Source: Aurelia coerulea
Taxonomy: Eukaryota; Cnidaria; Scyphozoa; Semaeostomeae; Ulmaridae
Assembly: GCA_039566865.1 (NCBI GenBank)
Contig: CM076943.1
Coordinates: forward strand, 45,020,663-45,084,662
DNA length: 64,000 nucleotides
Reading direction: 5' to 3'
The position numbers and the translations under genes are program-made. Of the stretch, positions 23,455 to 38,316 are shown piece by piece. The first letter of the stretch is position 1. The number at the start of each line of letters is the position of its first letter. The notes under the pieces were generated by a model that ran no database searches, was not told where the DNA came from, and saw only the letters and a list, made by a program, of their open reading frames with translations.

Positions 23455-26400
23455 TTGATAAGAATTAACCTTAGACTGTGTTCTGATTTCATTTTCTACT
23501 CACAAATTTACTATCATTTGAACCTCATTAACCTAATGAGGTTTCAAATGTTACAAAAGAGATACCTCGTCTTAAATGAATTGAATCAAACCAAGCTTTA
23601 TATCCGATCTACTCATTATCAATTCATCAGAATTAAACCATAGACTGTGTTCTGATTTCAACTTTAATAACAAATTTACTATCAGTTGAACCTCATTAAC
23701 TTAATGAGGTCTCAAATGTTTCAAAAGAGATACATTGTTTTTAGTGAATTGAATCAAACCAAGCTTTATATCTGATCTATTCATTATCAAGTGATAAGAA
23801 TTAACCTTAGACTTTGTTCTGACTTCATTTTCTACTCACAAATCCACTATCATTTGAGCCTCATTAACCTAATGAGGTTTCAAATGTTTCAAAAGAGATA
23901 CATTGTTTTGAGTGAATTTAATCAAACCAAGCTTTATATCCGATCTATTCATTATCAATTCATCAGAATTAAACCATAGACTGTGTTCTGATTTCAACTT
24001 TACTAACAAATTTACTATCATTTGAACCTCATTAACTTAATGAGGTCTCAAATGTTTCAAAAGAGATACCTCGTCTTAAATGAATTGAATCAAACCAAGC
24101 TTTTTATCGGATCTATTCATTATCAATTGATAAGATTTAACCTTAGACTTTGTTCTGACTTCATTTTCTACTCACAAATCTACTATCATTTGAACCTCAT
24201 TAACCTAATGAGGTTTCAAATGTTTCAAAAGAGATACATTGTTTTGAGTGAATTAAATCAAACCAAGCTTTATATCTGATCTATTCATTATCAAGTGATA
24301 AGAATTAACCTTAGACTGTGTTCTGATTTCATTTTCTACTCACAAATTTATTATCATCTGAACCTCATTAACCTAATGAGGTTTCAAATGTTTCAAAAGA
24401 GATACCTCGTCTTAAATGAATTGAATCAAACCAAGCTTTTTATCGGATCTATTCATTATCAATTGATAAGATTTAACCTTAGACTTTGTTCTGACTTCAT
24501 TTTCTACTCACAAATCTACTATCATTTGAACCTCATTAACCTAATGAGGTTTCAAATGTTTCAAAAGAGATACATTGTTTTGAGTGAATTAAATCAAACC
24601 AAGCTTTATATCTGATCTATTCATTATCAAGTGATAAGAATTAACCTTAGACTGTGTTCTGATTTCATTTTCTACTCACAAATTTATTATCATCTGAACC
24701 TCATTAACCTAATGAGGTTTCAAATGTTTCAAAAGAGATACCGCGTCTTTAATGAATTGAATCAAACCAAGCTTTTTATCGGATCTATTCATTATCAATT
24801 GATAAGATTTAACCTTAGACTGTGTTCTGACTTCATTTTCTACTCACAAATTTACTATCATTTGAACCTCATTAACCTGATGAGGTTTCAAATGTTTCAA
24901 AAGAGATACATTGTTTTGAGTGAATTGAATCAAACCAAGCTTTATATCCGATCTACTCATTATCAATTCATCAGAATTAAACCTTAGACTGTGTTCTGAC
25001 TTCAACTTTACTCACAAATTTACTATCATTTGAACCTCATTAACTTAATGAGGTTTCAAATGTTTCAAAAGAGAAACCTCGTCTTAAATGAATTGAATCA
25101 AACCAAGCATTTTATCGGATCTATTCATTAACAATTGATAAGATTTAACCTTAGACTGTGTTCTGACTTCATTTTCTACTCACAAATTTACTATCATTTG
25201 AACCTCATTAACCTAATGAAGTTTCAAATGTTTCAAAAGATATACCTCGTTTTGAATGAATTGAATCAAACCAAGCTTTATATCCGATCTATTCATTATC
25301 AATTCATCAGAATTAAACCATAGACTGTGTTCTGATTTCAACTTTAATAACAAATTTACTATCATTTGAACCTCATTAACTTAATGAGGTCTCAAATGTT
25401 TCAAAAGAGATACATTGTTTTTAGTGAATTGAATCAAACCAAGCTTTATATCTGATCTATTCATTATCAATTGATAAGAATTAACCTTAGACTGTGTTCT
25501 GATTTCATTTTCTACTCTTAAATTTACTATCATTTGAACCTCATTAACCTAATGAGGTTTCAAATGTTTCAAAAGAGATACCTCGTCTTAAATGAATTGA
25601 ATCAAACCAAGCTTTATATCCAATCTACTCATTATCAATTCATCAGAATTAAACCTTAGACTGTGTTCTGACTTCAACTTTACTCACAAATTTACTATCA
25701 TTTGAACCTCATTAACTTAATGAGGTTTCAAATGTTTCAAAAGATATACCTCGTTTTGAGTGAATTGAATCAAACCAAGCTTTATATCCGATCTACTCAT
25801 TATCAATTCATCAGAATTAAACCTTAGACTGTGTTCTGATTTCATTTTCTACTCACAAATTTACTATCATTTGAACCTCATTAACCTAATGAGGTTTCAA
25901 ATGTTTCAAAAGAGATACCTCGTCTTAAATGAATTGAATCAAACCAAGCTTTTTATCGGATCTATTCATTATCAATTGATAAGAATTAACCTTAGACTGT
26001 GTTCTGATTTCATTTTCTACTCACAAATTTACTATCATTTGAACCTCATTAACCTAATGAGGTTTCAAATGTTTCAAAAGAGATACCTCGTCTTAAATGA
26101 ATTGAATCAAACCAAGCTTTATATCCGATCTACTCATTATCAATTCATTAGAATTAAACATTAGACTGTGTCCTGACTTCAAATTTACTCACAAATTTAC
26201 CATCATTTGAACCTCATTAACTTAATGAGGTCTCAAATGTTTCAAAAGATATACCTCGTTTTGAATGAATTGAATCAAACCAAGCTTTATATCCGATCTA
26301 TTCATTATCAATTCATCAGAATTAAACCATAGACTGTGTTCTGACTTCATTTTCTACTCACAAATCTACTATCATTTGAACCTCATTAACCTAATGAAGT

Positions 26401-26648
26401 TTCAAATGTTACAAAAGAGATACCTCGTCTTAAATGAATTGAATCAAACCAAGCTTTATATCCGATCTCTTCATTATCAATTCATCAGAATTAAACCATA
26501 GACTGTGTTCTGATTTCAACTTTAATAACAAATTTACTATCAGTTGAACCTCATTAACTTAATGAGGTCTCAAATGTTTCAAAAGAGATACATTGTTTTT
26601 AGTGAATTGAATCAAACCAAGCTTTATATCTGATCTATTCATTATCAA
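23455..26648 (+). repeat. 3,194-bp (19-monomer) higher-order unit, copy 1
   Basis: Unit boundaries are set arbitrarily at the TTGATAAGAATTAACC monomer. Variants recur exactly 3,194 bases apart in copies 2 and 3: CATTTGAGCC near 23,851, 27,045 and 30,239; the ACCGCGTC monomers at 24,631, 27,825 and 31,019; and CTCTTAAATTTAC at 25,515, 28,709 and 31,903. The unit contains the 336-bp dimer near 24.3-25.0 kb. Copy-specific differences are few, so the amplification is probably recent relative to the rest of the array. Confidence 0.85.
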
Positions 26649-29600
26649 TTGATAAGAATTAACCTTAGACTGTGTTCTGATTTCATTTTCTACTCACAAA
26701 TTTACTATCATTTGAACCTCATTAACCTAATGAGGTTTCAAATGTTTCAAAAGAGATACCTCGTCTTAAATGAATTGAATCAAACCAAGCTTTATATCCG
26801 ATCTACTCATTATCAATTCATCAGAATTAAACCATAGACTGTGTTCTGATTTCAACTTTAATAACAAATTTACTATCAGTTGAACCTCATTAACTTAATG
26901 AGGTCTCAAATGTTTCAAAAGAGATACATTGTTTTTAGTGAATTGAATCAAACCAAGCTTTATATCTGATCTATTCATTATCAAGTGATAAGAATTAACC
27001 TTAGACTTTGTTCTGACTTCATTTTCTACTCACAAATCCACTATCATTTGAGCCTCATTAACCTAATGAGGTTTCAAATGTTTCAAAAGAGATACATTGT
27101 TTTGAGTGAATTTAATCAAACCAAGCTTTATATCCGATCTATTCATTATCAATTCATCAGAATTAAACCATAGACTGTGTTCTGATTTCAACTTTACTAA
27201 CAAATTTACTATCATTTGAACCTCATTAACTTAATGAGGTCTCAAATGTTTCAAAAGAGATACCTCGTCTTAAATGAATTGAATCCAACCAAGCTTTTTA
27301 TCGGATCTATTCATTATCAATTGATAAGATTTAACCTTAGACTTTGTTCTGACTTCATTTTCTACTCACAAATCCACTATCATTTGAACCTCATTAACCT
27401 AATGAGGTTTCAAATGTTTCAAAAGAGATACATTGTTTTGAGTGAATTAAATCAAACCAAGCTTTATATCTGATCTATTCATTATCAAGTGATAAGAATT
27501 AACCTTAGACTGTGTTCTGATTTCATTTTCTACTCACAAATTTACTATCATTTGAACCTCATTAACCTAATGAGGTTTCAAATGTTTCAAAAGAGATACC
27601 GCGTCTTAAATGAATTGAATCAAACCAAGCTTTTTATCGGATCTATTCATTATCAATTGATAAGATTTAACCTTAGACTTTGTTCTGACTTCATTTTCTA
27701 CTCACAAATCTACTATCATTTGAACCTCATTAACCTAATGAGGTTTCAAATGTTTCAAAAGAGATACATTGTTTTGAGTGAATTAAATCAAACCAAGCTT
27801 TATATCTGATCTATTCATTATCAAGTGATAAGAATTAACCTTAGACTGTGTTCTGATTTCATTTTCTACTCACAAATTTATTATCATCTGAACCTCATTA
27901 ACCTAATGAGGTTTCAAATGTTTCAAAAGAGATACCGCGTCTTTAATGAATTGAATCAAACCAAGCTTTTTATCGGATCTATTCATTATCAATTGATAAG
28001 ATTTAACCTTAGACTGTGTTCTGACTTCATTTTCTACTCACAAATTTACTATCATTTGAACCTCATTAACCTGATGAGGTTTCAAATGTTTCAAAAGAGA
28101 TACATTGTTTTGAGTGAATTGAATCAAACCAAGCTTTATATCCAATCTACTCATTATCAATTCATCAGAATTAAACCTTAGACTGTGTTCTGACTTCAAC
28201 TTTACTCACAAATTTACTATCATTTGAACCTCATTAACTTAATGAGGTTTCAAATGTTTCAAAAGAGAAACCTCGTCTTAAATGAATTGAATCAAACCAA
28301 GCATTTTATCGGATCTATTCATTAACAATTGATAAGATTTAACCTTAGACTGTGTTCTGACTTCATTTTCTACTCACAAATTTACTATCATTTGAACCTC
28401 ATTAACCTAATGAAGTTTCAAATGTTTCAAAAGATATACCTCGTTTTGAATGAATTGAATCAAACCAAGCTTTATATCCGATCTATTCATTATCAATTCA
28501 TCAGAATTAAACCATAGACTGTGTTCTGATTTCAACTTTAATAACAAATTTACTATCATTTGAACCTCATTAACTTAATGAGGTCTCAAATGTTTCAAAA
28601 GAGATACATTGTTTTTAGTGAATTGAATCAAACCAAGCTTTATATCTGATCTATTCATTATCAATTGATAAGAATTAACCTTAGACTGTGTTCTGATTTC
28701 ATTTTCTACTCTTAAATTTACTATCATTTGAACCTCATTAACCTAATGAGGTTTCAAATGTTTCAAAAGAGATACCTCGTCTTAAATGAATTGAATCAAA
28801 CCAAGCTTTATATCCAATCTACTCATTATCAATTCATCAGAATTAAACCTTAGACTGTGTTCTGACTTCAACTTTACTCACAAATTTACTATCATTTGAA
28901 CCTCATTAACTTAATGAGGTTTCAAATGTTTCAAAAGATATACCTCGTTTTGAGTGAATTGAATCAAACCAAGCTTTATATCCGATCTACTCATTATCAA
29001 TTCATCAGAATTAAACCTTAGACTGTGTTCTGATTTCATTTTCTACTCACAAATTTACTATCATTTGAACCTCATTAACCTAATGAGGTTTCAAATGTTT
29101 CAAAAGAGATACCTCGTCTTAAATGAATTGAATCAAACCAAGCTTTTTATCGGATCTATTCATAATCAATTGATAAGAATTAACCTTAGACTGTGTTCTG
29201 ATTTCATTTTCTACTCACAAATTTACTATCATTTGAACCTCATTAACCTAATGAGGTTTCAAATGTTTCAAAAGAGATACCTCGTCTTAAATGAATTGAA
29301 TCAAACCAAGCTTTATATCCGATCTACTCATTATCAATTCATTAGAATTAAACATTAGACTGTGTCCTGACTTCAAATTTACTCACAAATTTACCATCAT
29401 TTGAACCTCATTAACTTAATGAGGTCTCAAATGTTTCAAAAGATATACCTCGTTTTGAATGAATTGAATCAAACCAAGCTTTATATCCGATCTATTCATT
29501 ATCAATTCATCAGAATTAAACCATAGACTGTGTTCTGACTTCATTTTCTACTCACAAATTTACTATCATTTGAACCTCATTAACCTAATGAAGTTTCAAA

Positions 29601-29842
29601 TGTTACAAAAGAGATACCTCGTCTTAAATGAATTGAATCAAACCAAGCTTTATATCCGATCTACTCATTATCAATTCATCAGAATTAAACCATAGACTGT
29701 GTTCTGATTTCAACTTTAATAACAAATTTACTATCAGTTGAACCTCATTAACTTAATGAGGTCTCAAATGTTTCAAAAGAGATACATTGTTTTTAGTGAA
29801 TTGAATCAAACCAAGCTTTATATCTGATCTATTCATAATCAA
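26649..29842 (+). repeat. 3,194-bp higher-order unit, copy 2
   Basis: Aligns with copy 1 throughout at 3,194. Differences include AATCCAACC near 27,283 and CACAAATCCAC near 27,370 for copy 1's AATCAAACC and CACAAATCTAC; both changes are shared with copy 3, so copies 2 and 3 are closer to each other than to copy 1. Confidence 0.85.
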
Positions 29843-32000
29843 TTGATAAGAATTAACCTTAGACTGTGTTCTGATTTCATTTTCTACTCACAAATTTACT
29901 ATCATTTGAACCTCATTAACCTAATGAAGTTTCAAATGTTACAAAAGAGATACCTCGTCTTAAATGAATTGAATCAAACCAAGCTTTATATCCGATCTAC
30001 TCATTATCAATTCATCAGAATTAAACCATAGACTGTGTTCTGATTTCAACTTTAATAACAAATTTACTATCAGTTGAACCTCATTAACTTAATGAGGTCT
30101 CAAATGTTTCAAAAGAGATACATTGTTTTTAGTGAATTGAATCAAACCAAGCTTTATATCTGATCTATTCATTATCAAGTGATAAGAATTAACCTTAGAC
30201 TTTGTTCTGACTTCATTTTCTACTCACAAATCCACTATCATTTGAGCCTCATTAACCTAATGAGGTTTCAAATGTTTCAAAAGAGATACCTTGTTTTGAG
30301 TGAATTTAATCAAACCAAGCTTTATATCCGATCTATTCATTATCAATTCATCAGAATTAAACCATAGACTGTGTTCTGATTTCAACTTTACTAACAAATT
30401 TACTATCATTTGAACCTCATTAACTTAATGAGGTCTCAAATGTTTCAAAAGAGATACCTCGTCTTAAATGAATTGAATCCAACCAAGCTTTTTATCGGAT
30501 CTATTCATTATCAATTGATAAGATTTAACCTTAGACTTTGTTCTGACTTCATTTTCTACTCACAAATCCACTATCATTTGAACCTCATTAACCTAATGAG
30601 GTTTCAAATGTTTCAAAAGAGATACATTGTTTTGAGTGAATTAAATCAAACCAAGCTTTATATCTGATCTATTCATTATCAAGTGATAAGAATTAACCTT
30701 AGACTGTGTTCTGATTTCATTTTCTACTCACAAATTTATTATCATCTGAACCTCATTAACCTAATGAGGTTTCAAATGTTTCAAAAGAGATACCGCGTCT
30801 TAAATGAATTGAATCAAACCAAGCTTTTTATCGGATCTATTCATTATCAATTGATAAGATTTAACCTTAGACTTTGTTCTGACTTCATTTTCTACTCACA
30901 AATCTACTATCATTTGAACCTCATTAACCTAATGAGGTTTCAAATGTTTCAAAAGAGATACATTGTTTTGAGTGAATTAAATCAAACCAAGCTTTATATC
31001 TGATCTATTCATTATCAAGTGATAAGAATTAACCTTAGACTGTGTTCTGATTTCATTTTCTACTCACAAATTTATTATCATCTGAACCTCATTAACCTAA
31101 TGAGGTTTCAAATGTTTCAAAAGAGATACCGCGTCTTTAATGAATTGAATCAAACCAAGCTTTTTATCGGATCTATTCATTATCAATTGATAAGATTTAA
31201 CCTTAGACTGTGTTCTGACTTCATTTTCTACTCACAAATTTACTATCATTTGAACCTCATTAACCTGATGAGGTTTCAAATGTTTCAAAAGAGATACATT
31301 GTTTTGAGTGAATTGAATCAAACCAAGCTTTATATCCAATCTACTCATTATCAATTCATCAGAATTAAACCTTAGACTGTGTTCTGACTTCAACTTTACT
31401 CACAAATTTACTATCATTTGAACCTCATTAACTTAATGAGGTTTCAAATGTTTCAAAAGAGATACCTCGTCTTAAATGAATTGAATCAAACCAAGCTTTT
31501 TATCGGATCTATTCATTATCAATTGATAAGATTTAACCTTAGACTGTGTTCTGACTTCATTTTCTACTCACAAATTTACTATCATTTGAACCTCATTAAC
31601 CTAATGAAGTTTCAAATGTTTCAAAAGATATACCTCGTTTTGAATGAATTGAATCAAACCAAGCTTTATATCCGATCTATTCATTATCAATTCATCAGAA
31701 TTAAACCATAGACTGTGTTCTGATTTCAACTTTAATAACAAATTTACTATCATTTGAACCTCATTAACTTAATGAGGTTTCAAATGTTTCAAAAGAGATA
31801 CCTCGTCTTAAATGAATTGAATCAAACCAAGCTTTATATCTGATCTATTCATTATCAATTGATAAGATTTAACCTTAGACTGTGTTCTGATTTCATTTTC
31901 TACTCTTAAATTTACTATCATTTGAACCTCATTAACCTAATGAGGTTTCAAATGTTTCAAAAGAGATACCTCGTCTTAAATGAATTGAATCAAACCAAGC
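29843..32000 (+). repeat. 3,194-bp higher-order unit, copy 3 (incomplete)
   Basis: Matches copy 2 at 3,194 up to about 32.0 kb, about 13 of 19 monomers. Late in the unit it shows replaced monomers: at 31,418 it reads GAGATACCTCG and AAGCTTTTTATCGG where copies 1 and 2 read GAGAAACCTCG and AAGCATTTTATCGG, and near 31,780 GATACCTCGTC replaces GATACATTGTTTTTAG. The CTCTTAAATTTAC marker at 31,903 is still in register. Confidence 0.78.
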
Positions 32001-34446
32001 TTTTTATCGGATCTATTCATTATCAATTGATAAGAATTAACCTTCGACTGTGTTCTGATTTCATTTTCTACTCACAAATTTACTATAATTTGAACCTCAT
32101 TAACCTAATGAGGTTTCAAATGTTTCAAAAGAGATACCTCGTCTTAAATGAATTGAATCAAACCAAGCTTTATATCCGATCTACTCATTATCAATTCATC
32201 AGAATTAAACCTTAGACTGTGTTCTGATTTCATTTTCTACTCACAAATTTACTATCATTTGAACCTCATTAACCTAATGAGGTTTCAAATGTTTCAAAAG
32301 AGATACCTCGTCTTAAATGAATTGAATCAAACCAAGCATTATATCCGATCTACTCATTATCAATTCATTAGAATTAAACATTAGACTGTGTTCTGACTTC
32401 AACTTTACTCACAAATTTACTATCATTTGAACCTCATTAACCTAATGAGGTTTCAAATGTTTCAAAAGAGATACATTGTTTTGAGTGAATTGAATCAAAC
32501 CAAGCTTTATATCTGATCTATTCATTATCAATTGATATTATTTAACCTTAGACTGTGTTCTGACTTCATTTTCTACTCACAAATCTACTACCATTTGAAC
32601 CTCATTAACCTGATGAGGTTTCAAATGTTTCAAAAGATATACCTCGTTTTGAGTGAATTGAATCAAACCAAGCTTTATATCCGATCTACTCATTATCAAT
32701 TCATCAGAATTAAACCTTAGACTGTGTTCTGATTTCATTTTCTACTCACAAATTTACTATCATTTGAACCTCATTAACCTAATGAGGTTTCAAATGTTTC
32801 AAAAGAGATACCTCGTCTTAAATGAATTGAATCAAACCAAGCTTTTTATCGGATCTATTCATTATCAATTGATATGATTTAACCTTAGAATGTGTTCTGA
32901 CTTCACTTTCTACTCACAAATCTACTATCATTTGAACCTCATTAACCTAATGAGGTTTCAAATGTTTCAAAAGATAAACTTCATTTTGAATGAATTAAAT
33001 CTAACCAAGCTTTATTTCTGATCTATTCATTATTAATTGATATTATTTAACCTTAGACTGTGTTCTGACTTCATTTTATACTCACAAATTTACTATCATT
33101 TGAACCTCATTAACCTGATGAGGTTCCAAATGTTTCAAAAGATATACCTCGTTTTGAGTGAATTGAATCAAACCAAGCTTTATATCCGATCTACTCATTA
33201 TCAATTCATCAGAATTAAACCTTAGATTGTGTTCTGACTTCAACTTTACTCACAAATTTACTATCATTTGAACCTCATTAACCTGATGAGGTTCCAAATG
33301 TTTCAAAAGATATACCTCGTTTTGAGTGAATTGAATCAAACCAAGCTTTATATCCGATCTACTCATTATCAATTCATCAGAATTAAACCTTAGACTGTGT
33401 TCTGATTTCATTTTCTACTCACAAATTTACTATCATTTGAACCTCATTAACCTAATGAGGTTTCAAATGTTTCAAAAGAGATACCTCGTCTTAAATGAAT
33501 TGAATCAAACCAAGCTTTTTATCGGATCTATTCATTATCAATTGATAAGATTTAATCTTAGACTGTGTTCTGACTTCATTTTCTACTCACAAATTTACTA
33601 TCATTTGATCCTCATTAACCTAATGAGGTTTCAAATGTTTCAAAAGATATACCTCGTTTTGAATGAATTGAATCAAACCAAGCTTTATATCCGATCTATT
33701 CATTATCAATTCATCAGAATTAAACATTAGACTGTGTTCTGACTTCAACTTTACTCAAAAATTTACTATCATTTGAACCTCATTAACTTAATGAGGTTTC
33801 AAATGTTTCAAAAGAGATACATTGTTTTGAGTGAATTGAATCAAACCAAGCTTTATATCTGATCTATTCATTATCAATTGATATTATTATACCTTAGACT
33901 GTGTTCTGACTTCATTTTCTACTCACAAATTTACTAAAATTTGAGCCTCATTAATCTAATGAGGTTTCAAATGTTTCAAAAGATATACCTCGTTTTGAGT
34001 GAATTGAATCAAACCAAGCTTTATATCCGATCTACTCATTATCAATTCATCAGAATTAAACCTTAGACTGTGTTCTGATTTCAATTTCTACTCACAAATT
34101 TACTATCATTTGAACCTCATTAACCTAATGAGGTTTCAAATGTTTCAAAAGATATACCTCGTTTTGAGTGAATTGAATCAAACCAAGCTTTAGATCCGAT
34201 CTACTCATTATCAATTCATCAGAATTAAACCTTAGACTGTGTTCTGACTTCAACTTTACTCACAAATTTACTATCATTTGAACCTCATTAACGTAACGAG
34301 GTCTCAAATGTTTTAAAAGAGATACATTGTTTTGAGTGAATTGAATCAAACCAAGCTTTATATCTGATCTATTTATTACCAATTCATAAGAATTAAACCT
34401 TAGACTGTGTTCTGACTTCATTTTCTACTCACAAATTTACTATCAT
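32001..34446 (+). repeat. Transition between two higher-order families
   Basis: About 14-15 monomers without a clear long repeat. TTGATATTATTTAACC monomers at 32,532 and 33,037 are 505 bp apart and similar (trimer spacing). The first AAACTTCATTTTGAATG/AATTAAATCTAACC monomer, a type that becomes common to the right, appears near 32,972. TTCCAAATG variants at about 33,123 and 33,293 recur near 36,827. Only satellite sequence is present. Confidence 0.6.
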
Positions 34447-37400
34447 TTGAACCTCATTAACCTAATGAGGTTTCAAATGTTTCAAAAGAGATACATCGTC
34501 TTAAATGAATTGAATCAAACCAAGCTTTTTATCGGATCTATTCATTATCAATTGATAAGATTTAACCTTAGACTGTGTTCTGACTTCATTTTCTACTCAC
34601 AAATTTACTATCATTTGAACCTCATTAACCTAATGAGGTTTCAAATGTTTCAAAAGATATACCTCTTTTTGAATGAATTGAATCAAACCAAGCTTTATAT
34701 CCGATCTATTCAATATCAATTCATCAGAATTAACCATAGACTGTGTTCTGACTTCCTTTTCTACTCACAAATTTACTATCATTTGAACCTCATTAACCTG
34801 ATGAGGTTTCAAATGTTTCAAAAGAGATACCTCGTTTTGAATGAATTAAATCTAACAAAGCTTTGTATCTGATCTATTCATTATTACTTTATAAGAATTA
34901 TACCTTATACTGTGTTCTGACATCATTTTCTACTCACAAATTTACTATCATTTGAACCTCATTAACCTAATGAGGTTTCAAATGTTTCAAAAGAGATACC
35001 TCGTTTTGAATTAATTGAATCAAACCAAGCTTTATATCTGATCTATTCATTATCAATTAATATTATTTAACCTTAGACTGTGTTCTGACTTCATTTTCTA
35101 CTCACAAATCTACTGTCATTTGAACCTCATTAACCTAATGAGGTTTCAAATGTTTCAAAAGATATACTTCATTTTGAATGAATTAAATCTAACCAAGCTT
35201 TATATCTGATCTATTCATTATCAATTCATCAGAATTAAACCATAGACTGTGTTGTGACTTCAACTTTACTAAAAAATGTACTATCATTTGAACCTCATTA
35301 ACTTAATGAGGTCTCAAATGTTTCAAAAGAGATACATTGTTTTCAGTGAATTGAATCAAACCAAGCTTTATATCCGATCTACTCATTATCAATTCATCAG
35401 AATTAAACCTTAGACTGTGTTCTGATTTCATTTTCTACTCACAAATTTACTATCATTTGAACCTCATTAACCTAATGAGGTTTCAAATGTTTCAAAAGAG
35501 ATACCTCGTTTTGAATGAATTGAATCAAACCAAGCTTTATATCTGATCTACTCATTACCAATTCATAAGAATTAAACCTTAGACTGTGTTCTGACTTCAT
35601 TTTCTACTCACAAATTTACTATCATTTGAACCTCATTAACCTAATGAGGTTTCAAATGTTTCAAAAGAGATACCTCGTCTTAAATGAATTGAATCAAACC
35701 AAGCTTTTTATCGGATCTATTCATTATCAATTGATAAGATTTTACCTTTGACTGTGTTCTGACTTCATTTTCTACTCACAAATTTACTATCATTTGAACC
35801 TCATTAACCTAATGAGGTTTCAAATGTTTCAAAAGATATACCTCGTTTTGAATGAATTGAATCAAACCAAGCTTTATATCCGATCTACTCATTATCAATT
35901 CATCAGAATTAAACCTTAGATTGTGTTCTGACTTCAACTTTACTCACAAATTTACTATCATTTGAACCTCATTAACGTAATGAGGTCTCAAATGTTTCAA
36001 AAGAAATACATTGTTTTGAGTGAATTGAATCAAACCAAGCTTTATATCTGATCTATTTATTACCAATTCATAAGAATTAAGCCTTAGACTGTGTTCTGAT
36101 TTCATTTTCTACTCACAAATTTACTATCATTTGAACCTCATTAACCTAATGAGGTTTCAAATGTTTCAAAAGATATACTTCATTTTGAATGAATTAAATC
36201 TAACCAAGCTTTATATCTGATCTATTCATTATCAATTCATCAGAATTAAACCATAGACTGTGTTGTGACTTCAACTTTACTAAAAAATGTACTATCATTT
36301 GAACCTCATTAACGTAACGAGGTCTCAAATGTTTCAAAAGAGATACATTGTTTTCAGTGAATTGAATCAAACCAAGCTTTATATCCGATCTACTCATTAT
36401 CAATTCATCAGAATTAAACCTTAGATTGTGTTCTGACTTCAACTTTACTCACAAATTTACTATCATTTGAACCTCATTAACCTAATGAGGTTTCAAATGT
36501 TTCAAAAGATAAACTTCATTTTGAATGAATTAAATCTAACCAAGCTTTATATCTGATCTATTCATTATTAATTGATATTATTTAACCTTAGACTGTGTTC
36601 TGACTTCATTTTCTACTCACAAATCTACTACCATTTGAACCTCATTAACCTGATGAGGTTTCAAATGTTTCATAAGAGATACCTCGTTTTGAGTGAATTA
36701 AATCAAACCAAGCTTTATATCTGATCTATTCATTATCAATTGATAAGAATTAAACCTTAGACTGTGTTCTGACTTCATTTTATACTCACAAATTTACTAT
36801 CATTTGAACCTCATTAACCTGATGAGGTTCCAAATGTTTCAAAAGATATACCTCGTTTTGAGTGAATTGAATCAAACCAAGCTTTATATCCGATCTACTC
36901 ATTATCAATTCATCAGAATTAAACCTTAGATTGTGTTCTGACTTCAACTTTACTCACAAATTTACTATCATTTGAACCTCATTAACGTAATGAGGTCTCA
37001 AATGTTTCAAAAGAAATACATTGTTTTGAGTGAATTGAATCAAACCAAGCTTTATATCTGATCTATTTATTACCAATTCATAAGAATTAAGCCTTAGACT
37101 GTGTTCTGATTTCATTTTCTACTCACAAATTTACTATCATTTGAACCTCATTAACCTAATGAGGTTTCAAATGTTTCAAAAGAGATACCTCGTCTTAAAT
37201 GAATTGAATCAAACCAAGCTTTTTATCGGATCTATTCATTATCAATTGATAAGATTTTACCTTTGACTGTGTTCTGACTTCATTTTCTACTCACAAATTT
37301 ACTATCATTTGAACCTCATTAACCTAATGAGGTTTCAAATGTTTCAAAAGATATACCTCCTTTTGAATGAATTGAATCAAACCAAGGTTTATATCTGATC

Positions 37401-38316
37401 TATTCATTATCAATTGATATTATTTAACCTTAAACTGTGTTCTGACTTCAACTTTACTCAAAAATTTACTATCATTTGAACCTCATTAACCTAATGAGGT
37501 TTCAAATGTTTCAAAAGAGATACCTCGTCTTAAATGAATTGAATCAAACCAAGCTTTTTATCGGATCTATTCATTATCAATTGATAAGATTTAACCTTAA
37601 ACTGTGTTCTGACTTCATTTTCTACTCACAAATTTACTATCATTTGAACCTCATTAACCTAATGAGGTTTCAAATGTTTCAAAAGAGATACTTCATTTTG
37701 AATGAATTAAATCTAACCAAGCTTTATATCTGATCTATTCATTATCAATTGATAAGATTTAACCTTAGACTGTGTTCTGACTTCATTTTCTACTCACAAA
37801 TCTACTATCATTTGAACCTCATTAACCTGATGAGGTTTCAAATGTTTCATAAGAGATACCTCGTTTTGAATGAATTGATTGAAACCAAGCTTTATATCTG
37901 ATCTATTCATTATCAATTGATATTATTATACCTTAGACTGTGTTCTGACTTCATTTTCTACTCACAAATGTACTATCATTTGAACCTCATTAATCTAATG
38001 AGGTTTCAAATGTTTCAAAAGAAATACCTTGTTTTGAGTGAATTGAATCAAACCAAGCTTTATATCCGATCTACTCATTATCAATTCATCAGAATTAAAC
38101 ATTAGACTGTGTTCTGACTTCAACTTTACTCACAAATTTACTATCATTTGAACCTCATTAACTTAATGAGGTCTCAAATGTTTCAAAAGAAATACATTGT
38201 TTTGAGTGAATTGAATCAAACCAAGCTTTATATCTGATCTATTTATTATCAATTAATAAGAATTAAACCTTAGACTGTGTTCTGATTTCATTTTCTATTC
38301 ACAAATTTACTATCAT
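34447..38316 (+). repeat. Right-hand higher-order family, unit 0 (about 23 monomers, 3,870 bp)
   Basis: Starts with GAGATACATCGTC, then a GATATACCTCTTTTTG monomer with CAATATC, then TTATTACTTTATAAG and the GAATTAATTG monomer; the same order starts again at 38,317 (34,447 + 3,870). It lacks the CTTCATTTGCTACTC marker of later units, so it looks like a less derived copy. It also contains an internal repeat at about 1,010 bp: ATTAACGTAATGAGGTCTC with GAAATACATTG after 35,881 and after 36,891, and GTGTTGTGACTTC near 35,250 and 36,261. Confidence 0.7.
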
